This document shows, piece after piece, positions 1-11,430 of a stretch of DNA of 64,000 nt. Location of the stretch: assembly GCA_013397115.1 (NCBI GenBank), contig VWZW01005505.1, forward strand, positions 1,759,880 to 1,823,879, read 5' to 3'. The position numbers and the translations under genes are program-made. The notes under the pieces are model-generated. The model saw nothing but the letters and a program-made list of their open reading frames with translations. It was not told where the DNA came from and searched no databases. Source of the DNA: Edolisoma coerulescens (lineage: Eukaryota > Chordata > Aves > Passeriformes > Campephagidae). Positions within the stretch are counted from its first letter, which is position 1. The number at the start of each line of letters is the position of its first letter.

Positions 1-2534
1 TTGTGATCGGCATATTTTTTTCCTACTGTTAAAACATACCACATACTTACTGAAGCATATTTTTTTCATATGTTACTAAGAAGATATGCTTGGCTCTCCT
101 GGATATCAAGTGGGACCTGTTATTCATGCTTCTGTACTTTGAATAATGCAATGGAAGCTTGTAATCCTCTTACATGTGAGGATTTTCAGCAATGATTCAA
201 TGCCATGTGAGACGCTTTCTTTGGCTTTTGAAAATGGCCTTCACGTGTGTGCGTGTTACCTGAAAAGCTCTTTTATTCAGAGTGGTTTTTTAATTTAATT
301 CCAACATGATTCTTCTTAAACATAAGCCCATGGTCCTATTTAATTCAAAATGCAAAGCCTTCTCCAGAACAGTGAGATATACATAAACTACTTACTAGCC
401 ACCATGTACTTTTTTATGCTGTGAAAAGTGCATTTGTGACCTTATTACCACCAAAAACTCTGGAGAAAATTGTTGGGACTATTAAATCTCTGGGTTTGAG
501 TAGCAACAGAATTACTCACTTAAAATAGCTCTTTCAAGCATGTTTAAAGTGATAATATATCCATCCCAATGATTTGATATCTAGCAGAATCTTGCCATAG
601 TTAAAGCTGCAGAAGAGCACCTGGAAAAGTGTTTTACAGCAGTGTTTTGTGACCCAGGTCTAAAACTGGGCTCTGGGTTTAGACATTTTTGTGACTATCA
701 CAACTCACCAAGCGTAACACTCAGTGATGTACAGTGCTGCAGTACTTCAGCCTTTCAATTGCTATCTGTGTAAGTGACGTGTTGGTGCCCAACGTGTTCA
801 TGAGGTGCTCAGAGCCAGCCATGAGAAAACCTGTTGCAAAATGAGTATAATGTCTAGCTGAATTTAGAACTGACATAAATATCAGGATTAAGTGTGTAAC
901 AGCTTCCAAATGCATTCTTAATTACTGTTGTATATTGTAATGTGTTCAAAAAGGGTGTTCCCTAAAGGCATCTGGCTGTTATTGAGTTTTATTATGGGTC
1001 ACTGAGCAGAGAGAAAAAAACAAATATAGACAAGCACAAACTTGGGGTTGGGAAGTGACTATTAAATAATTAGCAATACAGTAAAAGTAGCAAAAATATT
1101 CACCCATCCTTCAGCCACAGGGAAAAAACCTACTTGATTCATAGGCTGCCTAAAAGGACCAAGTGGCAAAATAATTTAAATTTGCCCATGAGAGATAGTT
1201 CAACATAAGCTTAATGTGAGATGAAGGAATAATTGGTCAAAAGATATATGACCCTGGTTTGCAGTGAGCTTCTTACAATCAAGGAAAACCACAACTGATG
1301 TCAGCTGGTAGCAGCACTAATCTGCCTTTCTGTAAATCAGTGCAAGAGAACCACTTGCTTGCAAATAAAGGAAATTAGTGTGTTGATGAGTGAATAATAA
1401 ACTTGATGTCACTGAAAACTCCATTTCCCCACTGAGTAGAAAAAGCCTTTGTAGAACACTGTCTGCTCCTCAATGTCTCTGTTTAAAGATTTGTGAATGC
1501 TGAAATCCAAGGCAAGGTTTTACAGTGAAATAGACTTTGGGTATGTGTATAGTGTAGAATTTTTTAATTTTCTTTATAATATGCAGCCATATTTCCATTA
1601 TTTTATATTTCTTTTTGGCACTGGCGAGACCACCGTAATATGTCTGCCTAATGCAAAAGAACTAGACTCTTCAAAAAAATGCATGAACTTTCAAATCTCC
1701 TTCTTCCCTCCTCCCTTCCTCCCCCCAAGTCAGGCATAATTAGAATTTCCTTATTTTAAACTATTTTTTGATTACCTTAATTAAAAGTCAGTTGGTCTTG
1801 ATGGAATATCCTTTAATGAAGACAAAACCAGCAACTGAATCAATGACCTAAATGTCCCATTCTTTGCACACACATCAGACAGTGCATATGGCTATATGAA
1901 ATGTCTTAAATCTGCTACAACATCAATGAACTTCGCAGGGCAAAGATAATATTATGGGAAAAATATCAGCCAACTGGTAAAGACAGCTATTAAATTATAG
2001 CTGCCAGTTATTTAATTTCATATTTCCATTGTGTGTGGAAGAATTCTGTGAATAAACCTTTTTGCAGACACTGTGAATTAATCTAAAACATGATAAAATA
2101 AACTTTTTAGCTTCTTCTATTTTTGGCTTTTTTTGACTTTTTACACATATCCACCACCCACAGCCAACTACTCCCCCCACCTCACCCATATTTAGGCATG
2201 TTACAACTGGTCCTGTGGCACGCAGAAGAAATTAAGTGCATTGATATTTGGATACCAAAATTAGCATCCATATTCCATAGTGGCTACAAATGTACATAAC
2301 ACAAAGGGTTGTGGTTTGTTATTTTCTTCGGGATTTTCCGTGCATGATTCCAAAGCTCTATCTGCCTGTTCTAAACATAGTGATATGTTGAAATTGTATG
2401 TTCAACTGATTGTACCAATGAACTCACAAAAATCTTCTCTGTCACTGAGTTCTGCTCCTGTAGTCCTTACCTGAAAGATGGCAAACACATAAATTTCTCT
2501 TCTGGATTAGTTAATCAACACAAATCTTTCTCAC
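1..2534. other. Unassigned AT-rich non-coding stretch
   Basis: I see no gene, RNA gene or recognisable mobile element here. The longest open frame (plus strand, 1497-1739, 80 codons) has no domain, and its C-terminal part simply translates a pyrimidine run near 1700-1730. Short A and T runs are the only local structure. An exon hidden by lack of homology cannot be excluded from one sequence. Confidence 0.6.
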
Positions 2535-2911
2535 ATGTTTGAGCAGAATAGTAGAATAACCCCCATCACGTGCAACAGTTACTTGGGAAAACCACGGCTC
2601 CCAATGTCCTCTCCTTCTTCCTTTTTCTTCTGCCCACTTTATATATTGAGCCTGATACCATATGGTATGAAATATTGCTTTTTCACTTGGTATCAGTTGT
2701 CCCAGCTATGTCTCCTCACAATTTCTCATGGACCCCCAGTTCTCATGGACTCCCCAGCATGGCAGTATGAAAAGCAGAAAAGGACTTGGCTCTGTGTAAG
2801 CCATGCTCAGCAATAGCAAAAACATCTTTACATTATCAACGCCGTGTTCAAAACACAGCCCCGTACCAGGCACTGTGAAGATAATTACCTCTACCCCAGC
2901 CAAAACCAGCA
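2535..2911 (-). mobile_element. Truncated ERV LTR, minus strand
   Basis: Read on the minus strand, the element starts at the TG opposite 2910-2911 and soon runs into ttttggctggggtagaggta, the 5' opening of a common avian ERVL-type LTR. Downstream come the U3 landmarks: a TATA-like stretch (plus-strand tttatatattgag, 2639-2650) and, just before it, a perfect 14-bp palindrome at 2655-2668. Similarity continues to the segment read as cccaagtaactgtt near 2585-2600 and then fades, so the R/U5 end and terminal CA are missing. The element resembles the plus-strand LTR at 11640-12196 in its opening and TATA region but is a diverged relative. Family assignment is from memory of avian LTR consensus features. 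The 3' limit is approximate. Confidence 0.72.
2655..2668. repeat. Perfect 14-bp palindrome ataccatatggtat
   Basis: The sequence equals its own reverse complement, centred on catatg. It lies just upstream of the TATA-like box of the minus-strand LTR, the part of U3 where a related LTR (near 11900) has ccataccatgtggtgtcaag. It may be a remnant of a promoter-proximal factor site. That function is inferred. Confidence 0.7.
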
Positions 2912-3398
2912 CTTTTGTACCAGGCTAAGAACACAAACAAATGAAATCTGAAAAGTGTCATGAAACAGATCACTTTTGCACAAAGTTTATTGACTAACCC
3001 CATACAACACACGTGAGTAACAATTATAATTAGTTTTCACAATATTTCTTAACATTTTTTACATGAAGAATTTTCAGATTTGATTATATGATCTGCAGCT
3101 GAATTTTCTCCCTTGCTGTCAGGACTCAGAACTCAGATGTGCTCAAAGGCTGTATCCTTAATTTTGAACAAAAAAACCCCCCAAACAGCTGTTATTTACT
3201 GGCTTTAAGGCCATTCGCACGGCACAGTTCACCTTCCAAAGCCCACAGAAATAGGTAGCTTCATCTTTTCTTGGAACAGTCAATACAACGTGCTACTCGA
3301 CCAAACCTTGTTTGGGCACTGAATGGGAAAGTGCTCACGTGTTTAGGCAAAACAGCAAGTAAGGACTTGGACCTGCTATTAAACAGTGAGGGTTATCA
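2912..3398. other. Unassigned spacer between two LTRs
   Basis: About 490 bases separate the minus-strand LTR from the plus-strand LTR. No retroviral internal sequence or open frame of note is visible, so the two LTRs do not look like ends of one provirus. They are also in opposite orientation and of different families. Confidence 0.55.
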
Positions 3399-3410
3399 TG
3401 AGGGTTATCA
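3387..3410 (+). repeat. 12-bp exact tandem duplication at LTR edge
   Basis: tgagggttatca occurs twice back to back (3387-3398 and 3399-3410). The second copy overlaps the apparent 5' edge of the solo LTR, so it is unclear whether the duplication arose at integration or later by slippage. A normal ERVL target duplication would be about 5 bp and would sit on both sides of the LTR, which is not what is seen. Confidence 0.8.
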
Positions 3411-4458
3411 TTGGGTTTGTGTGGCAAGGTCTTGGTAGTGAGGAGGCACAGGTGTGGTTTTTCTGAGAAGGTGCTAAACCTTCCCCTGCATCCAGTGAAG
3501 ACAATGTCATTTGGCTCCAAGTTGGACATGCCACTGACTAGGACTGAGCCCTTCAATGACAGCATAATGCATCTGTGATGCCATATTTAAGAAGGAAAAT
3601 AAATTGCTTGAAAGCAATAACCAGGGAAGAGAGGAGTGAGAAAGCAGAAACAGCTCTGCAGGCAACAAGGTCACTGAAGAAGCAGGAGGATTTGGTGCCC
3701 CAGGCACTGGAGCCGAGGTTCCCTGGCAGTCTGTGATGAAGAGCATGGTGAGGGATTTGTGCCCCTGCAGCCCATGGAGGTCCATGATGAAGCAGGTATC
3801 TTGATGGATGCCTGAAGGAGGCTGTGACCCCACAGGAAGCCCATGCTGGAGCAGGATCCTGGCAGGACCCGTGGCTCTGTGGAAAAGGGTTCCCACACTG
3901 GGACAGGTTTGCTGGCAGGACTTGTGACCCTGTGGTGGCCCAGTGCTGGAGCTGTCTGTTCCTGAAGGACTGCACCCCATGGAAGGGACCCATGTTGAGG
4001 ACGTTTGTGAATAACTACAGCCTGTGGGAAGGACCCTGTGCTGGAGCAAGAGAAGAGTGTGAGAACTCGTTCCCCTGAGAAGGAAACAGAGGCAGTAAAA
4101 ACGTGTGATGAACTGACCGCAACCCCCATTTCCTGTCCCCCTGCAGCACTGAGGGGAGGAAGTGGAGAATCAGGAATAAAGTTCAGCCAGGAAGGAGGGA
4201 GGGGTTGGGGAAAGATGTTTTTAAGATTTGGGTTTACTTCTCTTTATTCTACTATGATTTGATTGGCAAAAAATTAAATTAATTTTCCCAAACTGAGTTT
4301 GTTTTGCCCATGATTGCAATGGCTGAATGGTGTCTACATGCCCTTGTCTCAAAGTATGAGCCTTTTGTTATAAATTCTCCCCTCTATTCAAGTCAGGAGG
4401 GGAATGACAGAGAGGCTTTGGTGGCCACTTGGCATCCAGCAGCTGTCATCCCACCACA
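3399..4458 (+). mobile_element. Solo ERV LTR, about 1.06 kb
   Basis: The whole segment follows the layout of a long avian ERV LTR. The opening is tttgtgtggcaaggtcttgg (3415-3434). A TATA-like atatttaagaagg follows at about 3583. A G-rich U3/R array lies at 3840-4078, and the sequence gatgaactgaccgcaacccc at about 4107. The U5-type tail runs tttcccaaactgagtttgtttt (near 4285-4306), then a segment on a bagged motif gaggggaatgacagag (about 4399), and ends ccaccaca at 4451-4458. The usual AATAAA near 4268 appears mutated. No gag, pol or second LTR flanks it, so it is best read as a solo LTR left by recombination between the two ends of a provirus. No matching 5-bp target duplication was found. 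Assignment to the ERVL group is from memory; an ERVK-type relative is possible. Confidence 0.8.
3840..4078 (+). repeat. Five imperfect ~48-bp tandem units inside the LTR
   Basis: Five units begin with a variant of cccatgctggagcag, at 3840, 3892, 3939, 3989 and 4034 (spacings 52, 47, 50 and 45). Each carries a ctgg/gagga core followed about 25 bases later by a variant of cctgtgggaaggac. The array makes this part GC-rich and opens several overlapping frames (longest 180 codons on the minus strand from 4049 to 3507), which are a by-product of the repeat rather than genes. Confidence 0.75.
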
Positions 4459-5421
4459 ATATGATCTTACCTTAGTGTGAGCCTTGCCCTGAGCTGTTTA
4501 CCAGTATAAACAGAGCAGGAGGGCCATGGCTCACTTGGAGAGCCAGTAGTCAGTACAAGGGTTTTACAGGGTGTCCTATTTGTCCTCTGGATGAGAAGGT
4601 GACTGGCACTTCTTTCTATGTCACTTCTACCTGGAAATAAAAATAAATTATTTCTGTAGGGTAGCTTAATTTGGGGCTTTCGTGGTTGTACCTGAAAAAC
4701 ACCTAGAAAATTCCTGAGACTGAGGGGATGCATTTTGCTTCCAGGATAGTAAGACACCTATCGTAACCCTGATTTTAGAAATTAATTGGAAATAGTGGAC
4801 AACAGCACTACTGATGCATTATTCCTCTTTAAATTAAAAAGTGAATGTGAAGTTACTAAATTTTTAAATGCAATCAACTTCACTTGTGGTCCAAAGTATA
4901 AACTGAGTCTTAGACATTTTAACAATATTATAAAAATCTGTGCTTTGGAGAAGAATAACGTGGATACATTATAGGAATCTGAAAAGAAAACCTTTGGGAG
5001 ATGAGCTAATGGTAGCAATTATACAATATGTAGCAGGATAAAAGTTCAGCAGCATAAATATTGATGGCAATTAGGTAAGAATTAAATGCACATTTAAAAA
5101 GGTAAGTGCTCTATGAGAACGGAATGCTTCAACAGAAATCTTGTTTGGAAAATGCAGTGGGAAATTATTTCACAACATTGTGCTGTATCATAAACACACC
5201 ACTACTAGAGGTTTTTGATTAAGTGGAAGAGATGAGATTTGTTTCTCTGAAATTTAAAAGCCTCACACAAGCATACAAAATGAGAAACAGCTTAGAATTA
5301 GACTGCAGCAAAGGAGACTTGGTTTTATTCCTATATCAAAGTTACAGTAAGTCACCCCAAAACTTACTCCATCACCAGCTAATAACAACTGTTTCTTGTC
5401 TCAATAATATACATACAATAA

Positions 5422-5480
5422 AGATATTGATAGAGATAGAGATGATAGAGATAGAGATAGAGATAAATAGATAAAGATAT
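5422..5480 (+). repeat. GATAGA-type microsatellite
   Basis: Imperfect repeats of gataga and gata fill this stretch, interrupted by a few bases at about 5432 and 5467. The repeat is short and impure, which suggests an old locus. Confidence 0.9.
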
Positions 5481-7861
5481 CTCCTGTATAGATATTTGCA
5501 TGTTAGTTTATATAAGGATTGATATGAGATATATTTCAGCTAATTAATTTGCTTCACATGGATATCTGCACACCAATGCTACAGTTTCACCGTCAGTTCA
5601 GGTAGGCATAAATAGGCTCTTCTGCTGAACCAGCCATTTCACCCTCTCCTCTCCCTGGCTGCACTACTCTATCCCTATAGCATTGCCTCTTCCATTTTGG
5701 CACAATTTGCTGTAATTTCAGTCTTTTTCTCTGGGTTGATTCTCTGATTCAGACCAGAATTGTGCAAGCACAGATGAAGGACAATGCCAAGGTGAGGATG
5801 GGCAGACATGAGTGGGGGTTGGTGTTAAGTTCCAGCAGCGGTGCCAGCATATTTTGTTTTGGACTGTTTGGGGAACCATGCCATCACTAAGGAGAATTAA
5901 GGTGAGACAAAGACTGATCTGTCAAATTCAGGAGACAACAGCTGGTCTAACAAAGCAACAGATGGTTTTCTAAGAAAGAGCAGTAATACTTATTTTATTA
6001 ACTCACTCCTGAAATAGAAAGGCATTCTGGGCAGAAAGATGGTAGGAAGATTTATGGGTTGTGGCTGTTCTCAGTGAATCATCAGCTGCTCCTCTGCATC
6101 TTCTGGAAAAGAAAAAAAGGTTTCAGTAACTCTAGAAGGGGAAATGTCTTTGTAAACCTGGGTATTTTTTTATCCATTAGAACCATGGGAGGTAGACAGA
6201 TATTAATTCACTGGTGGCAAGAAGAATTGACAAGGCTCATGGTCCAGAGAGCCCTTGGTAATTCATATACTCAAGAAACCGAGAAGAAATTTTGGATGGA
6301 GTAACAAAATTTTCCAGGTATTGCTCAAGTTGGTGCTTTCTTCATAGCACCCGCAAGTAGAAAAAGCACAGCCAGTATAATGAAAACCAGAATTAAATCC
6401 TATTTGGTGGCCCCCATGAAGAGGGGTATCTAGAGCCTAGCCCTCAGACATAGGAGATATGACAACAGGCTTCTAAATCCTGAGCTGTCACTGAAAATCA
6501 GACCACAGCCACAATTCTTTGTATGGTTGTGGAAGTTACCTTCACAGAGGAAAAGATCATTGAAGAACCCGATAAATCAGGGACATAGGGATTCATGGCT
6601 GAAAATACAGCAAAATAAGGGGAGATAATAACTCTTACTTACTATAATATATGCAATGTATAATAACTATAAAGGAATAAATAAATTAATAGATATTAGG
6701 TAATAAATAATGGGCTGTAAAATCTCTGAATTACGTCATTCATACTTTGGAGGAAAACTTCTAAATAGTATTCTTAGAACCCCTTACTATTTTCTCAGGC
6801 CCCTTCCTTGAAACACCTTAAATGGTCCTATTAAAATAAGTGGGACAGTTTCATGTGAAAAAAAAATAATTTCATATATGTCTGAAGGACTGAAGTTTGA
6901 GCAGCCAAATTACTTGATTTGTGGGTGCTCTCAGGCAGCTAGAATTCTTAATGGACAATATTATGGATGAACCCACTGAAGATAAAAATAACACCCACAG
7001 CTTTCAAGAGCTGTGTTAGAAATGTGAGCCACCAAATAAATTACCATGTACAGATTTACATAAATGGAAATATGAAAGTATCATTCTTCAGACATTCTGA
7101 ATGCCACTAGAGCAAGAAATTATTTACTTGAAGCCTAAAATGGGCTGTTGCTGGATTCAGAAAAACACTTTGTCCTCGTAGATCAATACCATATAAAGGT
7201 CCAGAATCCCAGCACAGTCCTGAAAGTTTACCAAAATGATTTGGAATGAATAACAGTGATATTCAAACACTTCTTCAAGTATTTGTCTGCTAATCAATAT
7301 AGTAAAATTGTTGTACTCTGTGATTAAGGTGAAATGCAAAATCAAATAGTATTTAAAATTTATTGAAAGACAACAGCAAGCTATTCAAGGTAGCTAACAA
7401 CAGAAGAGACAGTTCACTTACTTAACTGGGACCTAGATTCTCACTGAGATTGGGCAAATGGTTTTGATTTTAAAAATATGGGGGTTTAAGAACGGTATTC
7501 AGTACATTTGCATACTGCATTATCTCCTTTCATGAAAGTCTAAGGGATAAATAAAAATCTCAGCTAAAATTACCATCAATTTCACTGAGTAAAAATATTC
7601 TCTTCTATTAAATACCCAAATGTTTCTTTTTCCAACAGCAGATAGGCTGGGAATAAGGCCTAAAAGTGCAATAAACTCCTTATTACAATTCCTTGATGTC
7701 ATATGGGTCTTCCAGATAGGAAAAGGATGTAGGAAAAATTTTTCAGCTTCTTCAGTGTCTTTATCCCTGTTTCCTACTAGTTTTAACACTGTTAACCAAC
7801 AGGACTGTAGAATAAGGCAAGGGAGCTGAGCATGTCTGTTTCAGACAGTAAAAGCAGTGGA

Positions 7862-7875
7862 ATATATATATATAT
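7862..7875 (+). repeat. Short (AT)7 repeat
   Basis: Seven uninterrupted AT units. Confidence 0.9.
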
Positions 7876-9805
7876 GATGTATGTGGATGTTAAACTATTA
7901 TCAGACTTAGACATTTAAACAGTTGTGGGCTAAAAATGAAGCAGAAAGGAAAATAAAAATAGCATGATTAACCAACAAATGGAAGTAATCATTCAAGCCA
8001 GGAAGACACTGAAACCCAGTCTTGGTGAAGTAGAGAGGAAAATAAAATTGTGTTAGATAAAACATAAATTAAGTGGCTTCAAAGGCAATCTGAAGTGCAA
8101 ATGTTGAAAGCTTACAGAGAGCAGGAAAATAGTCTCACTGATATAAAGGGAAAGATCTAGTCAGAAAAAAAACAACTTTATATTCATAATTTTTTTTTCA
8201 TCTGATTCAAATTAATGTCACGGAAGCAAGCTCGTGTGTAGAAATTTAAAATGGATCCCAGGTTTCTGGTTTCCTTCCATATCATGTTGCTACTTCCTAC
8301 AGCTTTAGATGATGGGTCGCTCTTAGTTATACCCACTCTGCCACACAAGAAAGTTAGGTTGCTTAGAGAAACACACAGCTTCTCAGGTGCCAGCTGCTGT
8401 TAAGGAGCTCAGAACCTTAGTTCTTAATATCTCAGAGAAGGGATGAAAATATTCCCAGTTCCTCCACAGCACACTAAGCCATCCACTGAGGCATGCCAGA
8501 CTGCCAGCTCTGTGAGCTGCAGATGGGCCAAAGACCTAATTTAGCAAACAGACAACCTGGAATTCGTTCTTCTTAGATTAGCAAGGAGCACAGCACAACT
8601 GGCAGACCACTTGGTGCTAAGGACTGGCAACTACATTGCACATGTTTAAGGACGGGTTTCAGACCGGACTAGCTCTGCTCTGCTCTGCCTTGGGAACAGA
8701 ATGCCTATTATGACTTAGAGGGTATTAGATACTAGATACCCAGACCATATTTGCTAGTTTAGTTTCAGCTGAAGGGAAACTATTTTTTTTGTACTTTTGT
8801 TACCACTTTGTGAAACAAGCCAAAAAAAACCCCAAAAAAACCCCAAACCTGAAAATGGAGGTTATTGGGAGGTTTATGTAAAAAATGCACCCTTGATCTC
8901 AAGTAAAATGCTCGTGCAGAGACTCACTCACTGATGATTAACTTGAAGAGAAGTGTCTGGTCAAATTCAGATTGCTTTTGTGGGCAGCAAGGAAAATGGA
9001 TTTTTGGCACGTTGAAAACGTGGAGGGAAAGATCTATCTGAGCTTGTGGGGTTATCTCTGCATTTCTTCTTGATCAACTTTTAATTAAGGAATCAATTTT
9101 AAACTAGATTGCCAGGGAGTAAGAAGACCAGTCTTTCCTCCTCAATACCACATAAAAAGCAGATGAGTTCTTTTCCTCCCTCTTTACCAGACTTGGCAGA
9201 TTTACACCTGCCCTAAAGCTATTCTTGGCTAGTAATGAGAATGAGGCACTCTCAAAAATCAAGATGAAAAAAAGATTAAGAAGTTGATGCCAGAACAAAG
9301 TGAGAATTTAAATCACAATAACTGCTCAGAACTGAATAGTAGAATTGGGATGAATGAAAATACAGAATTGCTAACAAAACAAACAAAAAAACCCCTCAGT
9401 CTTTATTGGACACCTATCTTTATGAGAGTTGATGTTGTGACCTGCTAACCATTGATGTTCACTCCATTACAAGGTAAATTAATTTTAAAAAGATGCACAA
9501 GTTCTTAGTAGATGAACGTGATAAATAATGCTGAACTCTTATGGATTCTTTGCTTCAGTAAGATAATATGCTTCAGTTGACTGAAGCCCTCTGAAACCTT
9601 AAAATATGGCATTTTTGGGGTAGAATTTTAACATACCACATTGGTTTTGTGCTTTTTAAAAAACAAAACCTTTTAGTCTTTTCTCAGGCTATGAAGCTTA
9701 CAGGTTGTAGACTGCAGTCGTTCTTTGGATTACAAACACAGCTGTACCATTTGTCACAGACTGATTCAGACTGCACTGGAAGACGGCAAAGCAGAACACT
9801 TGCAA

Positions 9806-9817
9806 TACATCGATGAT
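9806..9817 (+). other. RT catalytic YIDD box in ERV remnant
   Basis: The codons tac atc gat gat read YIDD, the metal-binding motif of retroviral reverse transcriptase. It is followed in frame by IIIWG, as in ERVL-type polymerases. It survives although the frame stops ten codons later. Confidence 0.85.
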
Positions 9818-10639
9818 ATCATCATATGGGGCGAGACCACAGAATAAGGTTTTAGAAGAAAGAAAAACAGAAAAAAAATTAGTCAGAATCCTCAACACCC
9901 ATTTTGCTACAAAAGAAAGGAGAAGGGACCTGCACAGGAGGTCCCATTTTTAGGAATAAAATGGTAATAGGGATGTCATCAGATCTCAATGGATGCAATC
10001 GACAAAAAACCAGCTGTCTCCCTACCAACTGGCAAAATAAAACACAAGCTTTCTTACGTATCGTGGGGTTTCAGAAAATGGACTTTTCAAACTACAGACT
10101 GACTGTAAGCCCTCTTTGCCAAGTGACCTGGAAGAAGAACAATTTAAAATGGGGTTTTAAACAATGACAGGCTTTTAAAAAAATTAGCAGGGAAATATTT
10201 CATGCAGTAACTATTCAGCCAGCCCAGGCAGTAAAAAATATTAAAAATGTGCTCTACATGTCAGTCAGGGAGAATGGCCCTACCTGGAACCTCTGGCAGA
10301 AGGCACCAGGGTATAGTTCATGTTAGACTTTAGAGTATTGGAGTTTGGAATACAAAAGATCTGAGGCCACCTATACTCCAACTGAAAAAGGAAAATTGGC
10401 AACGTATGAAGGGGTTTGAGCAGGGGTTTGAGCTGCCTCAGAATTTACTGGTCCTGAAGCACAGCTTCTCCTGACAGTGGAGTGCTCGCTGTTCAAAGGG
10501 ATGGCTTTTTCTACACATTTTGCAGCTTTTGAGCCCTGATCACACAGTAGGCTCCAACAGGAAAACCTAGTCACCCAGGAATTTTGTACTGGCCAAAAGG
10601 CAAAGATTTTGGAGTATCACCAGAGGAGGAGGTGGTGCA

Positions 10640-10710
10640 TTTTGAAGAGGCCCCACTGTGTAATGAACTGCGTATTGCTGCTCAGGTAGAGAACCTAGTC
10701 GTAAAAGTAT
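10640..10710 (+). other. Probable deletion junction in the RNase H region
   Basis: A segment reading EEEVVHFEEAPLCNEL (about 10626-10670) runs straight into one reading QVENLVVKVY (about 10684-10712). In ERVL-type polymerases these flank the RNase H core, so most of that domain appears to be lost here. The comparison is with remembered family architecture, so the size of the loss (probably a few hundred bases) is an inference. Confidence 0.55.
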
Positions 10711-10824
10711 ATTTTACAAGAGTGGGGGAACTGAAGACCACCACCAGCAGGTGGATCAAGCTTCTAGTATTGAAGTGGCTCAGATGGCTCTGGGCTGGAA
10801 ATACAAGGATTAATTGGAGGGCCC

Positions 10825-10936
10825 CATGGCACCTTAGGCCATCAAGGAAGAGACGCAGTATGAATGGGCTCATGATCAAGATGTGGATTCAATCGCGGAC
10901 ATGGATTCACAGGTTATCCACAAATGTGAAATGTGC
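10825..10936 (+). other. Integrase zinc-binding region, frameshifted
   Basis: Histidine codons at 10825-10827 and 10840-10842 form HX4H. Cysteine codons at 10925-10927 and 10934-10936 form CX2C. The two pairs lie in different frames: reading through meets a tga at about 10860, and the sequence continues one base further on as WAHDQDVDS. The zinc-finger layout of retroviral integrase is therefore recognisable but split by a single-base shift. Confidence 0.75.
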
Positions 10937-11010
10937 ATTGCAATCAAGCAGACCAAGCAGTTAAAGCCTCTGATATGGAGGAGGATGGCTGAAATATAAA
11001 TGGTGAGGCC

Positions 11011-11430
11011 TGGCAGATTGATTATATCACACTCCCACAAACCTGCCCAGGCAAGCGCCATATGCTTACAATGGTGGAACCAAACACCAGACGGCTGGAA
11101 ACATATCCCATGCCCCATGCCACTGCCTGGAATACAATCCTGGGCTTTGGAAAGGAACTCTTATGGCAACATGAGTCATAAAAAAGGATTCATTTCTGAA
11201 GAAACCTCATAGACACCTGGGCCAAAGAGCATGGCACTGAGTATATCACAGATCTTATCATGCACTAGCCTCTGGGAAAAGCAAGTGCTACAATGGTCTG
11301 TTAAAGACTATACTGACAACAAAGTGGGCTTGTGCTGGGATGTTCAAACATTAGGATACACATATAACAAATGCTGCCTGGTTAGTGGCCCCACCCAACC
11401 AGAACTGGTTTCATTATACAACAATTAAAC
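11011..11430 (+). pseudogene. Integrase catalytic core, inactive remnant
   Basis: WQIDYITLPQT begins at 11011; the aspartate codon at 11020-11022 corresponds to the first residue of the D,D-35-E triad. The region where the second aspartate should lie (about 11160-11200) is shortened and holds a taa after tgagtca, so that residue appears lost. The segment around the expected glutamate reads SGKSKCYNG (11271-11297), with lysine at 11283-11285 where glutamate is expected. Together these would abolish integration activity. Position matching rests on remembered family alignment. Confidence 0.7.

Larger units (their letters stand above)
4459..9714. other. Unassigned non-coding stretch, 5.3 kb
   Basis: No gene or recognisable mobile element is visible. 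The longest open frames (minus strand 4467-4757, 96 codons; minus strand 7520-7789, 89 codons) show no domain, conserved motif or compositional signature of coding sequence. Local structure consists of a GATAGA microsatellite (5422-5480), a short AT repeat (7862-7875) and a run of A/C-rich sequence near 8820-8850. Confidence 0.55.

Noticed and set aside
3507..4129. Overlapping open frames of 146-180 codons on the minus strand
   Set aside because: They lie entirely inside the solo LTR, and their length comes from the GC-rich repeat array, not from a gene.
2535..4458. One provirus bounded by the LTRs at 2.9 and 3.4 kb
   Set aside because: They are of different types, in opposite orientation, and nothing retroviral lies in the 490 bases between them.
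5422..5480. CRISPR-like or regulatory direct repeats
   Set aside because: The units are 4-6 bases and continuous, with no spacers: a plain microsatellite.
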